Source of the DNA: Adiantum capillus-veneris
Lineage: Eukaryota > Streptophyta > Polypodiopsida > Polypodiales > Pteridaceae
NCBI GenBank assembly: GCA_014529385.2
Contig: CM043945.1
Coordinates: 98,058,612 to 98,122,611 of the forward strand
Direction: 5' to 3'
DNA length: 64,000 nt
The position numbers were made by a program, and so were the translations under genes. Position 1 is the stretch's first letter, and every line of letters starts with the position of its first letter. Below the pieces are notes generated by a model that ran no database searches, had not been told where the DNA came from, and worked only from the letters and a program-made list of their open reading frames with translations. This document shows positions 52,241-64,000 of the stretch, piece by piece.

Positions 52241-53876
52241 TAAGAATGCCCTTTCACATCTTGTGAATTGACTTATATACAAAGGGCTTCTAAAAATGGG
52301 CGGCCGGCCAAAAAATGTATGACATGCTGCAGGTACCTAGGCTCATCTAATCATCAATGTACAACTTGGAACCCACTGTGGAGCCCATAGATACAAGAAA
52401 TATATGCATACACATATGTGTACACACCAATGGAAGCATAATGAGTGAATCCACAACAAAGAAGCATGCTTACATGCACAAGGAGCTTCACCTCCATCCT
52501 ATATTTGTAAATTTATACATAGCCACATCTTGATTGACACTATCCATATTGTAGTCATCCATATCAATCATGTTATCTCTTGCACACATCTTGGGCTCCA
52601 AAGTAAGAGAACAAAGCAATAAAAAGTCATTTCTTTCTACTTGGGGCAAGACAAAATCATCTTCATGGTGCTTTCTATATCTTGAGAAACCTTCGCATTT
52701 TCTTCATCAACACATGTGTTTTTAGAAAAAGTATTAGGCTCAAAGTGGACTCAAAATGGGCCTTTAACTTCTATAGAGAGAGTGGTGCACGCCCAATCAA
52801 TAAAGGGCAAACTTCACTGAGAATTTTGGTAATTTTGATAAGAATGTGCAATAGAAAAAGAATATAGATTTTAGAGAAGTAAGGATAAAAAGGGAAAAGC
52901 ACTTCCATTCTCGGCTGACTCTCCATGGGTACAAGCTGTGGTATGCTCACTCGAAGCAAAAAAAAAATCTGCATTCACTACCCTGGCTTTCCTCCCAAAA
53001 CACATTGCAATTCTAAACCTTCCCCCCAAACTCCCAAGCTCTATCCTCTCTCTTTTTCATTGCGTTGTTTCCTTCTTCCTCATTGTGCAATTTCCTATGC
53101 TCTACTTGCACCATATCCTATGATTTGCTTCCTTTTGACAAGATTTTTGGTATGAAAAATGACTACTTCTAGAAGTTTGAGCACCATTATAGATTCCGTT
53201 ATCACATTCAACAAGTATGCCATGGAGGACATGGCTTGTTTATCGTCCAAAGTAAACATGAGGAGATGATTTAATTCTCATGCAAACAAGGAAGAGGAAG
53301 CAAAAATGTAGTCCATTGCTTCTTGGAGAGCTTCAAAGGCCAAGACATCGCTCAAAGTGTAAATAGTCTCGTGATATACGTGTGTGTGGCCTTTGGAAGG
53401 CATGTAAGTTTAAACATTGCTAGAGAATCTAGTATTTTCTTTCAATCACCACGGAAATATATTATGAAAGGTGAGTTTTCCCTTAAGAGGATTCTTTAGA
53501 TGAGAATTAGAAATTGTGCTAGGCTAATTTCATTGCACCATTTACACACCTTTAAAACATCAAATCATGCACGTACCTTGAAGAGAATAACACAATTAAG
53601 ATTGCCAACGTATTGAGGACCGGATTTTCTTGGAGCTGGTCCCCTCCAAAAGGACTTTGTATCATAATTCTCTCAATGAGAGCTTTGATTACAATAAAAT
53701 CTTGTGCTCTTGCAAAGATTTCTTGAACCAAGAAGATGATGAAATTCATGATTCCATGGTGTAACCGTCCTTACCAAGCCCTAAACACCCTAGCGGGGAG
53801 AAAGAGCTACGGGGAAAGAGGTAGATGAGGGTGAAAAGAAGTATTTTTCAAGCAAAGAAGTAGTAATTTTATATGC
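52241..53876. other. Intergenic DNA, nothing recognised
   Basis: Short open frames (for example 52925-53155) have no recognisable domain. No RNA gene or element border is seen. Confidence 0.3.
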
Positions 53877-54004
53877 TTACTCCATAAACAAGCTCTTAGA
53901 ATAGCTAGCATAATAGAGAAGGAGATGATAAGCAAGCTTACTCCATAAGCAAGGTCTTAGCATAGCTAGCATAATAGAGAAGGAGATGAAGAAGATGATA
54001 AGCT
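53877..54004. repeat. Tandem duplication, period 61 bp
   Basis: TTACTCCATAA starts at 53877 and again at 53938. Both copies contain ATAGCTAGCATAATAGAGAA. Confidence 0.85.
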
Positions 54005-54066
54005 CACTTGCTTGGATTTGCATCCATAACCAAGTGCTTGAGCATAGAGACCATCTCTTGAGCACC

Positions 54067-54182
<116 letters not shown>

Positions 54183-54389
54183 CCCATTTTCCCATGAGCC
54201 CCCCTCTTTCCCCCTTTCTTCACTTGATAAAATTCTCCAAGTAAAATGTCTACTACATGGACCACTCACTTAGTGAAGAGTTAAAGTGCAAGTGATGCAT
54301 ATGCCTAACACATGTACTCTCCCTTCCTTTCTTTTCTTGGACAATTCAACCCCTCTTCTCTTTTGACTTATCTTTGGCAAGTGTACACA

Positions 54390-54609
54390 CACACACACAT
54401 GTGCATATCCATTTGGCCTCTGCATAAGTGGCCTTTCTAGTAAACTACGTTAGGTATGAATTGGAGTCTTAAACACATCATGGAATGGAGTCCAATGGAG
54501 ACACACATGTGTGTGTATTCGTTTGGCCTCTGCATAACTAGACTTTCCAATAAACTACATTAAGTATGCATTAGAGTCTTAAACACATCATGGAATGGAG
54601 TCCAATACA
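54390..54609. repeat. Tandem duplication, period 110 bp
   Basis: TTTGGCCTCTGCATAA begins at 54412 and 54522. Both copies share GAGTCTTAAACACATCATGG and end in GGAATGGAGTCCAAT. Confidence 0.85.
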
Positions 54610-55126
54610 ATGGTAGGCCGTCTAATTAATTATGGGTAGACGCAATTTCCTTTTCCTTTGTTTTACGAGTGCATACACTCACCTGAGTGGTTGACATAAT
54701 TTCTTGACACATGGTTGGACTTGGTAGTTGTGGATATGCGTGCTAAACATGCAAAGGAAGAGAAGGTGTCCAAGCTATAAGCCACAATGCTCACTCATTT
54801 ACTCTTTAATCAAAGTATTAGTCTCACTTTTCTCTAATATTTTTGGGAATGCATGTAGACTGATCCTTGCTCTTTGCAAACACGCATCAGATCATCTTCT
54901 TACTCCATTTGACTTAAAACATCATATTGGGGAATATGGGAATTTCCCACCAGTTTGGGACACATGGTCAAACATTGTACTATCCATAATTTGAACACCA
55001 TTACTCCAAGGATGCTTCCATAAGTACCCATCTTTAAAATAATATCCATATTCTTTTTTGTGCATTCTTTTGAACTCTTGATCAAACCACCCTTCTTACC
55101 TTGTCAGAGTGCTCACAGAGCGTCCA

Positions 55127-55228
55127 ATGAGAAACCAATCACCTTCATATAGATCCTTCAATGAGAAACCAATCACCTTCATATAGATCCTTCAATGAGA
55201 AACCAATCACCTTCATATAGATCCTTTG
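55127..55228 (-). repeat. Three tandem copies of a 33-bp coding unit in element G
   Basis: AATGAGAAACCAATCACCTT plus TCATATAGATCCTTC occurs at about 55129, 55162 and 55195. In minus sense each unit encodes 11 residues around DLYEGDWFLIEG. Element B has one such unit (DLYEGDWLSIGR, about 22890-22920), so the expansion is specific to G and keeps the frame. Confidence 0.85.
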
Positions 55229-56077
55229 ACTCAAGTGCATTTGACTCGCAAACATGATCACCCTTGGTATGAGAGCTACTATAAAACCTTGTACCTTTAT
55301 CATCAACCTCGACGACCATTTCTTCTTCATTTTCATTTCTTGCCTTAGAAAGAATATGCACAACTAGATTACCTTTCCCCACAATATGCTTAAATTTTCG
55401 ATTCAAGGACTTTTTGTAGGTAATCCATCTCAGCATAGCAATGTCAGGAGTTGAACAACTTGTGATCATTCCAAGAAGGGGTAGAAAATCAATCTCCACT
55501 ATATTATTTGCTCATATCAAATACTCTTTATCACACTTCAGTGATGTGACTACTCCCCGTAATTCTCGTTTTACCTGTGGATAATTGCATTGATGAGAAT
55601 TTAAGCCCTTTGATCCAAGTCTCACCACATATCACTTGCCATATTCATCGTCTTGCCCAATCACTCATCCAATTCCTATGGGGCTAGTATCCACTGTCAC
55701 AATCACACGTCTTCCACATTCATACTTTACTTTCCTCAAAGTTGGAGACATAAACAACAATTTCTTCAATTTCCTCATGGCATGTGTATGCATTTCTTCC
55801 CATTGATTTTTTTGATTCTTTCTCAAGAGTGATACAAGAGTTCTACTACATGCACATAATATGGAATCCAAATAACATAAAACACACATGCACCCAAGAA
55901 CCTGCGAACCTCGGTCACATGTATATATGTCTCTTTCATTCTTTGAATTACATCAATCTTAATTGGACAAGGTCTTCTACCATATGGCCCACACATATGT
56001 CCCACAATAAGAACTTCATTTACTTCAAACATTGGATTTTATCCAAACAAGGTAAGGTTCAATTCTTCAACCTTGAA

Positions 56078-56215
56078 GGTCTTATCACAATCATTGATAT
56101 GAATTTCCACATTATTGTGGCACCCTCTCCAGCCCATAGCCATATCTTATCACAATCATTTATATGATGTTCCACATATTTGTGGCACACCCTCAAATCT
56201 AGAGCCATATCTATA
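56078..56215 (-). repeat. Tandem duplication in the reverse-transcriptase region of element G
   Basis: The phrase TCTTATCACAATCATT followed by a TATATGA.. TTCCACAT..TTGTGGCA block occurs twice, about 74 bp apart (56079 and 56153). Confidence 0.75.
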
Positions 56216-57126
56216 TCACTTAAATCACATCCTTTGATTGGGAAATCCTCAAGAAAGAGCATTGTAATTTGAGGTATGAAGTCACATAAGACTTTGTTCT
56301 TAACAAAGTCTTAACAAACCCAAAGGTGTCCTCATGGTAGTCAAGTCCCTACTTTCCATAGCTAGTTGGAACTGATCATACCCTGAGTAGAAATCCCCCA
56401 TATAATGTATTGCCCTTTCTACAAATGTATCTGTACACTCATCTACAATCGGCCTTGTACCCACATCCCTAATTGTAAGCTTGTTCATAGGTTGCATATC
56501 CTAGATAAAGCATAAAGAACCATTTTTGTTTGTAATTGTGAACCACCTGAGCCTTTGGAACTGCAATAGGCCGCAAGTTCCAAGGTACATGAGGGATAGT
56601 GAAGATTATTGTAGGAGAAACAACTAAATGATCAACACCCTATCTCATGCGGCTCAAATGCAACAGTATCTCCATGTTTGGTAAGCATTTCTTCACCTAG
56701 GAAATTGAAGCAGAGGTTCTTACCCTTTGCTCTCTATCTGAGGAGAACTTGCAGTAGTCAAAGAATGCTATCGCCATGATTGATCTTGGAGCAGAGCGAT
56801 TGGTTGCTACTCATTAACAACACTCAGCCACATTCATGGTCATGGAGGGTTGCATGCGTGTCACCGAGCGCAATAGCGGACAGAGATGCTACAATTTTTG
56901 CTTTGTGTTAGGCCTTGAGAGTGAAATCCCAAATCATTGACAACCAAAAAGCTCAAGTACAAGGATTTGAGGAGATGCTAGTATAGGGAGATGTGGGGGC
57001 TCAATAGCCTCATGCTGCTATGGGGTATGAGTAAACTTGTCCTGTGAGACAGGTAAAGACTCCTATGGGTTATGTGGAGCCAGGTCATCCTACACAATTT
57101 ATGGGAGGTACTGAGTCGTAGCAGAT

Positions 57127-57345
57127 CTTTCTCGGGTCATGAAGAATAGGTTGCAAAGAAACTTGCTCTATCTTATCTTGCAATCTTTCGGTAGAGGTAA
57201 TGCCACTATTTTAACTTTCTTTGCCATAGCCCAATCTTTCTTGGGTAATGAAGAATAGGTTGCAAAGAAACTTGCTCCATCTCATCCTTGCAATCTTTTG
57301 GTAGAGGTAATGCCACCAGTTTCACTTTCTTTGCCATAGAGTTAT
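57127..57345 (-). repeat. Tandem duplication, period 109 bp, in element G
   Basis: GAAGAATAGGTTGCAAAGAA begins at 57141 and again at 57250. Both copies end with CTTTCTTTGCCATAG. Confidence 0.85.
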
Positions 57346-57580
57346 ACTTAGTCTCCTCTCGTACATCAACACCTTGAGCATTTCCAAAATCCTCATCGAC
57401 TTTGTACATGTCTATGGAGCGTACTTTCACAACCTCATTTCCAACACAAAATTTGGAATCCACTAAAGACTTCAAGTCTTGCATGGTATTCACAAATGAA
57501 AACTCAACAAACACACCTATAATGCATTTGTCATCTCCTAACAAACCATTGTTCTTAAGAAGAAATTTCATGCCTTGTTG

Positions 57581-57992
57581 TTGAGGACAAAAACTTTTCT
57601 CGAAGGGAGGGGTAATGTGAGAGCACAGGTAGTCCTAAAACAGATGGCACGGAGCCCCCTCTTTACCTTTAAATTGGGATTGAATGGGAGGAGTGCATGT
57701 CATTGATATCCCTAGTCTCACAACAATTAAAAAAATAGTCACTCTTGATCATCATCTTTGGAGTGACAGCCATTAAAATCACTAGTGGGTGACCCATTGC
57801 CTCCAGTGACAAAACAAAATATGGATGAACACAAAATACTCCCGGCCTTCTATCACAAGCTCTAATAAGGGAGGGTTCATACTATTCACCCAAGGCAAAT
57901 GAGAAATGCTCTTAGGTTGTTGTGGTAAGCTTTCATTCATCCAAAAATGTTGAATTCTTTTCTAGACCCGCCACCTTCATGTGCGACCTTAG
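57581..57992. other. Intergenic DNA, nothing recognised
   Basis: No open frame or element border is identifiable between element G and the partial LTR. Confidence 0.3.
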
Positions 57993-58500
57993 TGTTAAGT
58001 ATGGAGCCTGATTTACCCTTGTAATTTTTGTGGTAAAAGCGCACATTTGTAAGGCCCCATTATGAGGAGAAGCCATCGTGCGTGAAGGAAAATCACTCGC
58101 CGGAAACCAAAAATTTAACGGCCAAAAATCAGGGGCAACTTTAGGGGCCTCGGGGGCGGAACCCCTTGAGACTTTTCCCCCCCATCGCCGGAATATTCCT
58201 TTTCACCGGAATATTATGGCCGGACGGCGACCGGAAAGTGGTCGGAAAACAACCGTCGGTTGGCCGGTGGTCGGTAGTCAATGGCCGGTGGCCGGTGGTC
58301 GGAAGTCAATGACCGGTGGCCGAATTCAATGGCTGGTGGCCGAATTCAAAAGAGGACTTGTCTTCTCAAGGGCGGCCACACATGGGCGGATTGGAGGGTC
58401 CGATTTGGACTTATCTACACAAGGGCGGCTACACATGGCTGCCTCTCATGAGAGAGGGCAGCCCTTTTGGCCTATAAAAGGAGGCCATTTCTACACACAT
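57993..58500 (+). repeat. Truncated D-type LTR: U3 region only
   Basis: It starts TGTTAAGTATGG like the LTRs of D and follows them through the GGCCGGTGG minisatellite and the TATA box (58473-58480). It ends at CTACACACAT, 20 bp after the TATA motif, where D continues TTCGTAG. The following DNA is unrelated. No target duplication is visible. Confidence 0.85.
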
Positions 58501-58817
58501 GAGCAACATTTGAATGCTCATCCCCATGCACATAAAATCTTTAGGAGATTGATATTGCTTATTGATGCCATGGATGCAAGCACAAGTTTGCTTACTATGT
58601 GAATGTTGGAGTACTTTCAAGGTGAGTATGGGTTGGCTACCTTTGTGCAGTCTAAACTCACCCTAAGAAACCCTTCACTAGATGTTGAGTGCTTCATGGT
58701 CCTGGCCATGCTAAGCATATGTTTTGGCCAATGCAGTTGATGGGGGGCCTCTTAGTCGACCACACCTTGTCCAAGCTATATTTTTTATGTAATCTATCTT
58801 ATTTGTTTAGGAAGCCT
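58501..58817. other. Spacer between the U3 remnant and element H, nothing recognised
   Basis: A short open frame runs from the U3 remnant to about 58602. No domain is seen. Confidence 0.3.
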
Positions 58818-59629
58818 TGTAAATGAGCCAATGTATTTTTTGATCCGAAAGCTGTGAACTCTGAGTTATAATATTTGAGGATGTACCAAGAGCCCAAGTA
58901 GCCGATTGGTGGCCATTGTAAAAAGCCCTAGGTATAAAGGTCAAAACCTTTAGTTTGAACATCACATTATTGTGGGAAATAGAGAGTTCTATTGTACAAC
59001 TATCAAGCGGTTACTCAGCTACGACTTGTAATCCATTTTTCTCTTGATTCGGTAATCCAAATTCAAATATGAGAAGTGCATTGTGTTCCTTGTCTCTTGC
59101 TCTTTCGATTAAGTGTATGAATTGCAAGTTTTGTCTTGGTTTGCAACTACGCATTGATGAGTTTAATCTTGAGTTTTGAGTGCTTAAATCATGTTTTTAT
59201 GCCATTTTGACCATAGGAGAATGTTATTAAACCTTAGGGCGACCTGCTAATGCTATTTTGTTGTAATTTTTATGGCTTGGTACATGATGGATCATGATTT
59301 TGGTACCTTATCAGATGGCCTCCAAACTGTGTAGAAATTTTCTTAGACCTAATATAGCTTCCCTTGAAATTTCGTGGCAATCTAAATTTGTTTAGTCATC
59401 GAAATGATGTGATTACCCTGGCAAGATAAGACATAGGCAGATTTTCCGATCGGGGAGTGGTGGTTTGCTTGTTGAAGTTGATGTGTTTGTCCGTTAGGTT
59501 CACTTCTTGAGAACCGACAACCTCAAAGAGCCTATGTGCCCCATCCAAGTCACTTCCATGAGTATTGACATATTACGTTAGTGCCAGATAGCTATGCTAT
59601 AGACGTCCGTCGTGGTGACCCCCTAATAT
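58818..59629 (+). repeat. 5' LTR of element H (812 bp)
   Basis: The end matches A (GACGTCCGTCGTGGTGACC then CCTAATA). The start TGTAAATGAGCC was set from the first TG that gives the A-family length; the first 60 bp are too diverged for a firm border. Shared blocks include AGCCCTAGGTATAAAGGTCA and CATGATGGATC.TGATTTTGG. Confidence 0.7.
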
Positions 59630-59979
59630 TGGCATCATTGCTGGAGAATGATCCTTAGGTGGTGAGTGATCTAGTTCATATCCAGAGCGTTCTTTTCCAA
59701 AGATTTGTCATCCATTTCATTTACACCTTAGCAGTAAAGCACCTAAACGTGGGAATAGTGCTTGATAGAGTCTAGAGTTGAGGGATCGGCTAGACCTATC
59801 CTTGAGAGGCAAAGAGAATTGTGAGTGGGATATCAAAAGCATTTCATTTTGTAAATCTTTTTGATGCTTTGAAATTACTGTTCCATTTACGGTTTTGACT
59901 TCAAATTGCATTGTTTTGTTCCTTTTTGTTTCTTGTTTCTTTCCAGCACATAGGAGTAGGCTAAGTAGAAATTATTACC

Positions 59980-61100
59980 ATCAAATTGGGCTGAAAAGAT
60001 TAGGGCAAAAAAGAGCTGAAGCCCATATGTTGGCAAAAAAGACCATAACTCTGAAATTTAGGAAATTTGATGCTAGAGACCTAAAAACTGATCAAAACTC
60101 AGAAAATTGGTGCCAAAGGATCTCACAAAACTCATAGGAAGCAACCTGAGAAGTTTCATAAAAAATTATGGTGGAACATGGATCTTGATCCATGTTTCCT
60201 AGACAGACTAAGCTAGAACTAAGACCATCTGATTGACAGTGACTCCAATCAAGTGAAACCAAATTTTCGGGTGAAATTGAAGTCAAAATCACACTCAAAT
60301 CAAAGAAATTGTGAAAAAACACCAAAAGCTAGTCCAATTGACAAAATTTTTGGGGTTTTCAACTTTTTGTGATCCAAATTCAAAAAGTTTTGCGGAATAA
60401 CATCAAAATGGCATAGACTACAAGCTGACCAAGTTTCATGTCAAAAAGAGGTCAAACATGGAGTGTGATCCATGTACCTCATCATGGATTTGGGCTGAAA
60501 TTTGACCACTGAAAAGCTGAGACTTATTGACACACATTTCCCAGAAGAAACACTTGCAAAAAAGTTGAAAAAAGAGATCAAAAGGGCTAAAAACAGTAGA
60601 TAGTCAAAAGTCGCCAAAGCAGACTCAAGATTTTACTTGGAGCTGACAAAAACTGATCCAAATTCAAAAAGATTTTGGGGATAGGCTACAAATATCATAC
60701 TTGATCAGTTGACCAATCTCAAGTGATGGAACATGGATCACAATCCATGTCCCCTTTCTGAGAAATTGGATAGAGACTTCACTAGTCTATAGCAAAGACC
60801 AATAAAAACAATACTTTCCAAAGCAAGACTACAAAAAGAATCCAAAAAGCTCATCACAAGGGCCCAAAACATTTCCAGGTTAAAAAATGCAAAGTCGGGC
60901 CTAGGGTTTGACTTTCAGCTGACCTAATCAAGTCCAAATCACACAAAAATTCAGATAGCTAATATCAGGGTACCAAGGACAAGTTGTGTGTCAAATTTCA
61001 TTACATTATGCCACCAAGGTGCATGGATCACTACCCATATTCCTCTGTTACAATTTGAGACCAGAATCATATCATAGCTAGATCTAGTCACAAGAAGCCT
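59980..61100 (+). repeat. Leader palindrome array of element H (four units)
   Basis: Palindrome cores start at 60181 (GATCTTGATC), 60461 (GAGTGTGATC), 60736 (GATCACAATC) and 61026 (GATCACTACC), spaced 280, 275 and 290 bp. Three of the four keep the flanks CATGGA... and ...ATCCATG although the centre changes. Unit phrases such as CAAAAACTGATCCAAATTC are shared with A. Confidence 0.75.
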
Positions 61101-61438
61101 TGTAGTCTTTTCAAAATGAATTTGGACATCTGTGGAGGATTCTGCAAGCTAAAATATGATTTGTATGACAAGTACGATTGTTTGTCAATTCAAGAAATTT
61201 TGACTAAAGAGCGATTGTAAGCTCATAGCCAGCAAGTGTTTGTTGTGCAGATTACAAGGTTAGGGCATTGCGCCTTGAAGTGATCCCGAGTTGAAGACTT
61301 GGAAGCAACCAAAGAGGTAATAGGTCAAGGTTCTACAAGAGAGCTTGTTTCTTAATGTATTTGAGATCAGGTAGATTTTACCCGATCAAAAATCGTGTCG
61401 TAGGAGACCAAGTGAGAAATATCTCAACAAAAGAGAGC

Positions 61439-63960
61439 ATGAATCAGTTTTTTTCGCCTCCTTTAGAAACTATCATCGAAGAAAGTTTATCTGATACATC
61501 ATCAGAGAGATCATACACCATCATGGCTGAGTGAATCAACAAAGTGAGCTTTAATGAGGGACCAAATGAGAGCGAGACCATCCCAACAAGCTTCCAACAT
61601 AAAATTGTTGCACTTAAAGTATCAATTTGAAAATGAGTAGAAAGCAAAGATCTACAAGGATGGTATGGATTGCTACTGCGTAAAGTTGGAGGATAGGTCT
61701 AATGAGTTTAAGGACCTAGTGGATGTTGACTATAGCGGTGATCGATATTTTGATGAAGACAGAATGATGTATACGGTAGTACACAATCCCTATATTGTAG
61801 ACAAATGGGAATGACACGTACGAAAGATAAAGTTGACATAGAGCCAGAGGATGTGACGCCCAAGATAGACAAGTTGAATGCTAAACTGAGGCATGTGAAC
61901 AAGACAGAGTGAGTGAACACAGGCAATACACATGTAGGGCTATATAAGTACGATAATGGTGAGCAAATGCTCTATTATAGATTGGACAAACCCTACTTAA
62001 CAAAATTATCGAACCGCAAAAAATTATATATATTCACATACACGGAAGAAAGAGACATCCATATAATCATGCTTGATAAGTATGGATGTAGGTACTCACC
62101 AATAGATCCAATAGAGCTTGAGAGATATACATATTTTAGAGGACCACTCCATCAATATTATATCACTTCCAAACCGATCAGACCTACTATGTCACATACC
62201 ATACCAGAGACAACAAGAGTGAGTTCAAAAAGATCTATGGTTGCTGACTCAATGAGTCAACAAAACTTTTCAACAGTTAGACCAATGGGATCCTTGAGTT
62301 CTAGGTTTCCAATGCATGAGCAGTGAAGTTCTTGATAGAATATACACCATGAGAGATCCTTTGAGAGACCAAGAAGTGCATCATGAAGGAAGAATTGCAG
62401 AGAGAACTCCAGCTATAGTACCTAGTAGGGGTTATGAGGCCAAGGAAATCTTAGCAAGAGGACCAGGAGTTGTGAGAATGGTTGCAGAAATATGATGTAT
62501 GAAACCATTTCAAGTGGCTAAATGTGTTCAGACCCATATGCTCATGTTTCAATCTTCAAACAAGTTTTGAGAGTTGAGTAGGTGGTGGATTTCCACATCC
62601 AATACGAAGGATTTGGGCTGGCCCAGGAAGGAACAACATTGACATGGTTCCAACCTTGGAATAGTAAGAGACTTTCCTAGCATAGAGTAACTTCTACGTG
62701 AATTTGCTGAGGAATTCTATAAAAGAGGAATCAAGCATAACGTTGTGTCCCAAATCTACGCTTTCAAGAACAAGGAGAACAAAAAGGTGAAGGAAGCTTT
62801 GCTTTGTTTCAAACAATACATAGAGATATCGTGCACAAGAGTTATTGCAAGATGAGAGGCCGTCAATTCTATTTATAGAGGACTTGAGGAACGAAACTCT
62901 CAAGGACTTGCACTTGAAAGTCTATACTACATTTGAGCAAGTCACAAGAGAAGCTTTGTACCTATTGGACAATTGTAAGGCTTACAAAGAGGTAGCCAAA
63001 GATGCTGATAATGCGACAAACAATGCCTCTTCTACGACGAGAAAATCCACAACAAAGTAAGGTGTTCAAACTCCATCTGTGCCAAATGTTGATCAAATGG
63101 TCGAAGAAGTGATCAGGAGAATGAACCGAGTCAATAGGCCGACCCCGAATGTACAACAACAACCCACGAGGAGATGTGACACATGTGGAGGGGATCATCC
63201 CACCCAATGGTGTAACACTCAGTCAAGACCAGTAGTAGTAAATGTGCAATGAGTGTTGAAGTGGTGTGCAATTGAACAAAAATGGACCGACCATGAGACA
63301 CATGAGTGTTTTTACAACAAGAATTACGTAAGGGAAAGGCCATACAAACCTCCAAGGGTGTAACCATTGCCACCACCGCTTAGATTTGGACAATGCAGCC
63401 CAAGGGGGAGACAAACCTTAACCAGTGTTAGGCCAACAACCTCCTTTACCCCAAGATAATCGAGAAATTGTTAGATACACATAGCTGATAGAAACACTCA
63501 CAAATCAGAGATTGCTGCCACCAGCTTCATAATATGAAGAACCAGTTGAGACTTATGAGAGAGAACCTGAAAGTATTGCATATGCTGACAAAGGTCATCT
63601 CTCTTGGATAAGTACACTGGATGATGCTGCAGAGTCATCGTATGTAACAACCAACAAAAAACCATTACATGATAGAAGAAAACACACTCATGTTCATAGC
63701 AAACTATAGTTGTTAACCTAGAGGTTAACCGGCGGGCCTAGGTCAACATAGCCAATGGGGGCTGCACAAGCATCCCAACTGGCAGTGCTATGAATGTGGA
63801 GGTGATCACTGGGCAAGAAGTTGTCCACACAAGGGTGAGCATAATAAGATTTTTGGATTTTGTGATGGTTGTGCAATAGATCATGTACTTCCAAACTATC
63901 CTGATAACAAGGAAAAAGCGACGATGAACATTATTGGGATTAGGCCATGCTCAAGTGGAT
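61439..63960 (+). pseudogene. Decayed gag of element H with zinc knuckles
   Basis: The first ATG frame (61439-61534) starts MNQFFSPPLETIIEE. A longer open stretch (61913-62326) contains DPIELERYTYFRGPLHQYY, matching A at 8147-8200. Beyond 62500 gag-like pieces such as YEGFGLAQEGTTLTWFQPW and EFYKRGIKHNVVSQIYAFKN are spread over frames. Two knuckles are readable, CDTCGGDHPTQWC (63175-63213) and CYECGGDHWARSC (63786-63824), and a third damaged one follows (CDGCAIDHVLPNY, 63860-63898). Many stops show that the copy is dead. Confidence 0.7.
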
Positions 63961-64000
63961 TGAAAACTGATTCGACAATTCCAATAAATGCAATGACTAG

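Larger units (their letters stand above)
55070..57580 (-). mobile_element. Element G: decayed relative of gypsy element B (pol region)
   Basis: Minus-strand pieces follow the order of B: the pre-reverse-transcriptase spacer (57571-57206), reverse transcriptase start with VPWNLRP-like sequence (about 56600), MQPMNKLTIRDVGTRPIVDE (56497 down), DFPIKGCDLSD (56262-56059; FLED at the catalytic site), EVLIVGHMCGPYGRRPCP and VRRFLGACVFYVIWIPYY (56032-55823), RNase H VIVTVDTSPIGIG (about 55700), and LLGMITSCSTPDIAMLRWI (55475 down). Gag, integrase and LTRs are not seen. The block 56690-57125 does not match B and may be a further insertion. At the position where B has lost a base (22655), G keeps the frame. 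Confidence 0.8.
58818..64000 (+). mobile_element. Element H: second member of the element A family, cut by the window end
   Basis: An LTR of 812 bp (same length as in A) is followed by the primer-binding-site-like TTGGCATCATTGCTGGAGAA, a leader with four palindromes at about 280-bp spacing, and a decayed gag with zinc knuckles. The interior continues beyond 64000, so the 3' LTR is not in view. It is clearly diverged from A. Confidence 0.8.

Noticed and set aside
61439-61534. Independent small host gene
   Set aside because: It sits directly after the leader of element H and is the likely decayed start of its gag.

Overview
This window looks like part of a large, retrotransposon-rich land-plant nuclear genome. 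The plant signature is one intact, intron-rich NAP1-related (NRP/SET) histone-chaperone gene, a decayed PLS-class pentatricopeptide-repeat gene, and Ty1/copia and Ty3/gypsy elements with plant-type primer-binding sites. Long (GA)n, (AT)n, poly-G and poly-C tracts are common. The species cannot be named from the sequence. A fern, lycophyte or gymnosperm-sized genome would fit, but that is an impression only.

Layout. 160-14509: an old Ty3/gypsy-like element (A). Its two 812-bp LTRs are equal in length once two nested insertions are removed from the 5' LTR: a gag-only LTR element (495-3941, minus strand, 4-bp duplication GCGT) and a hAT-like MITE (4012-4515, 8-bp duplication) that carries tRNA-like Pol III boxes. 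A's 3-kb leader holds nine copies of a palindrome at about 280-bp spacing. Its coding part is decayed, interrupted by a long inverted-repeat element (10132-11312), and shows no reverse transcriptase. 15208-15523: microsatellites and a 43-base G run. 15700-16149: PPR pseudogene, broken by the next insertion. 16150-37152: a copia element (C, minus strand, 5-bp duplication TTCCA) that contains a full-length Ty3/gypsy element B (16277-26420, GCGT duplication, 2-kb LTRs) and a full-length Tork/Tnt1-like copia element D (27857-33439, CATAG duplication). C also carries an internal inversion (about 34832-36120). 37158-42060: remnants of a gypsy integrase, a second C-family copia 3' end, a chromovirus-like RNase H-integrase fragment and an LTR-like segment.

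43751-44118 is a poly(A)-tailed retroposon with a 15-bp target-site duplication, about 215 bp upstream of the NRP start codon. 44334-48931 is the NRP gene: ten coding exons, all with GT-AG introns, predicting 260 residues with the NAP core and an acidic tail. 48932-55070 is mostly unannotated intergenic DNA with microsatellites and small tandem duplications. 55070-57580 is a decayed minus-strand relative of B. 57993-58500 is a D-type LTR cut off just after the TATA box. 58818 to the window end is a second member (H) of the A family: 812-bp LTR, the same palindromic leader array with four copies, and a decayed gag with zinc knuckles.

The retroelement genes do not form a pathway with the host gene. 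They record successive insertions: A is old, C landed in a dead PPR gene, and B and D landed in C. The two observations most likely to be new are the pair of overlapping, paralogous small ORFs kept in both LTRs of B, which differ from each other largely by amino-acid-preserving changes over their conserved core, and the roughly 280-bp periodic palindrome array in the leaders of A and H.
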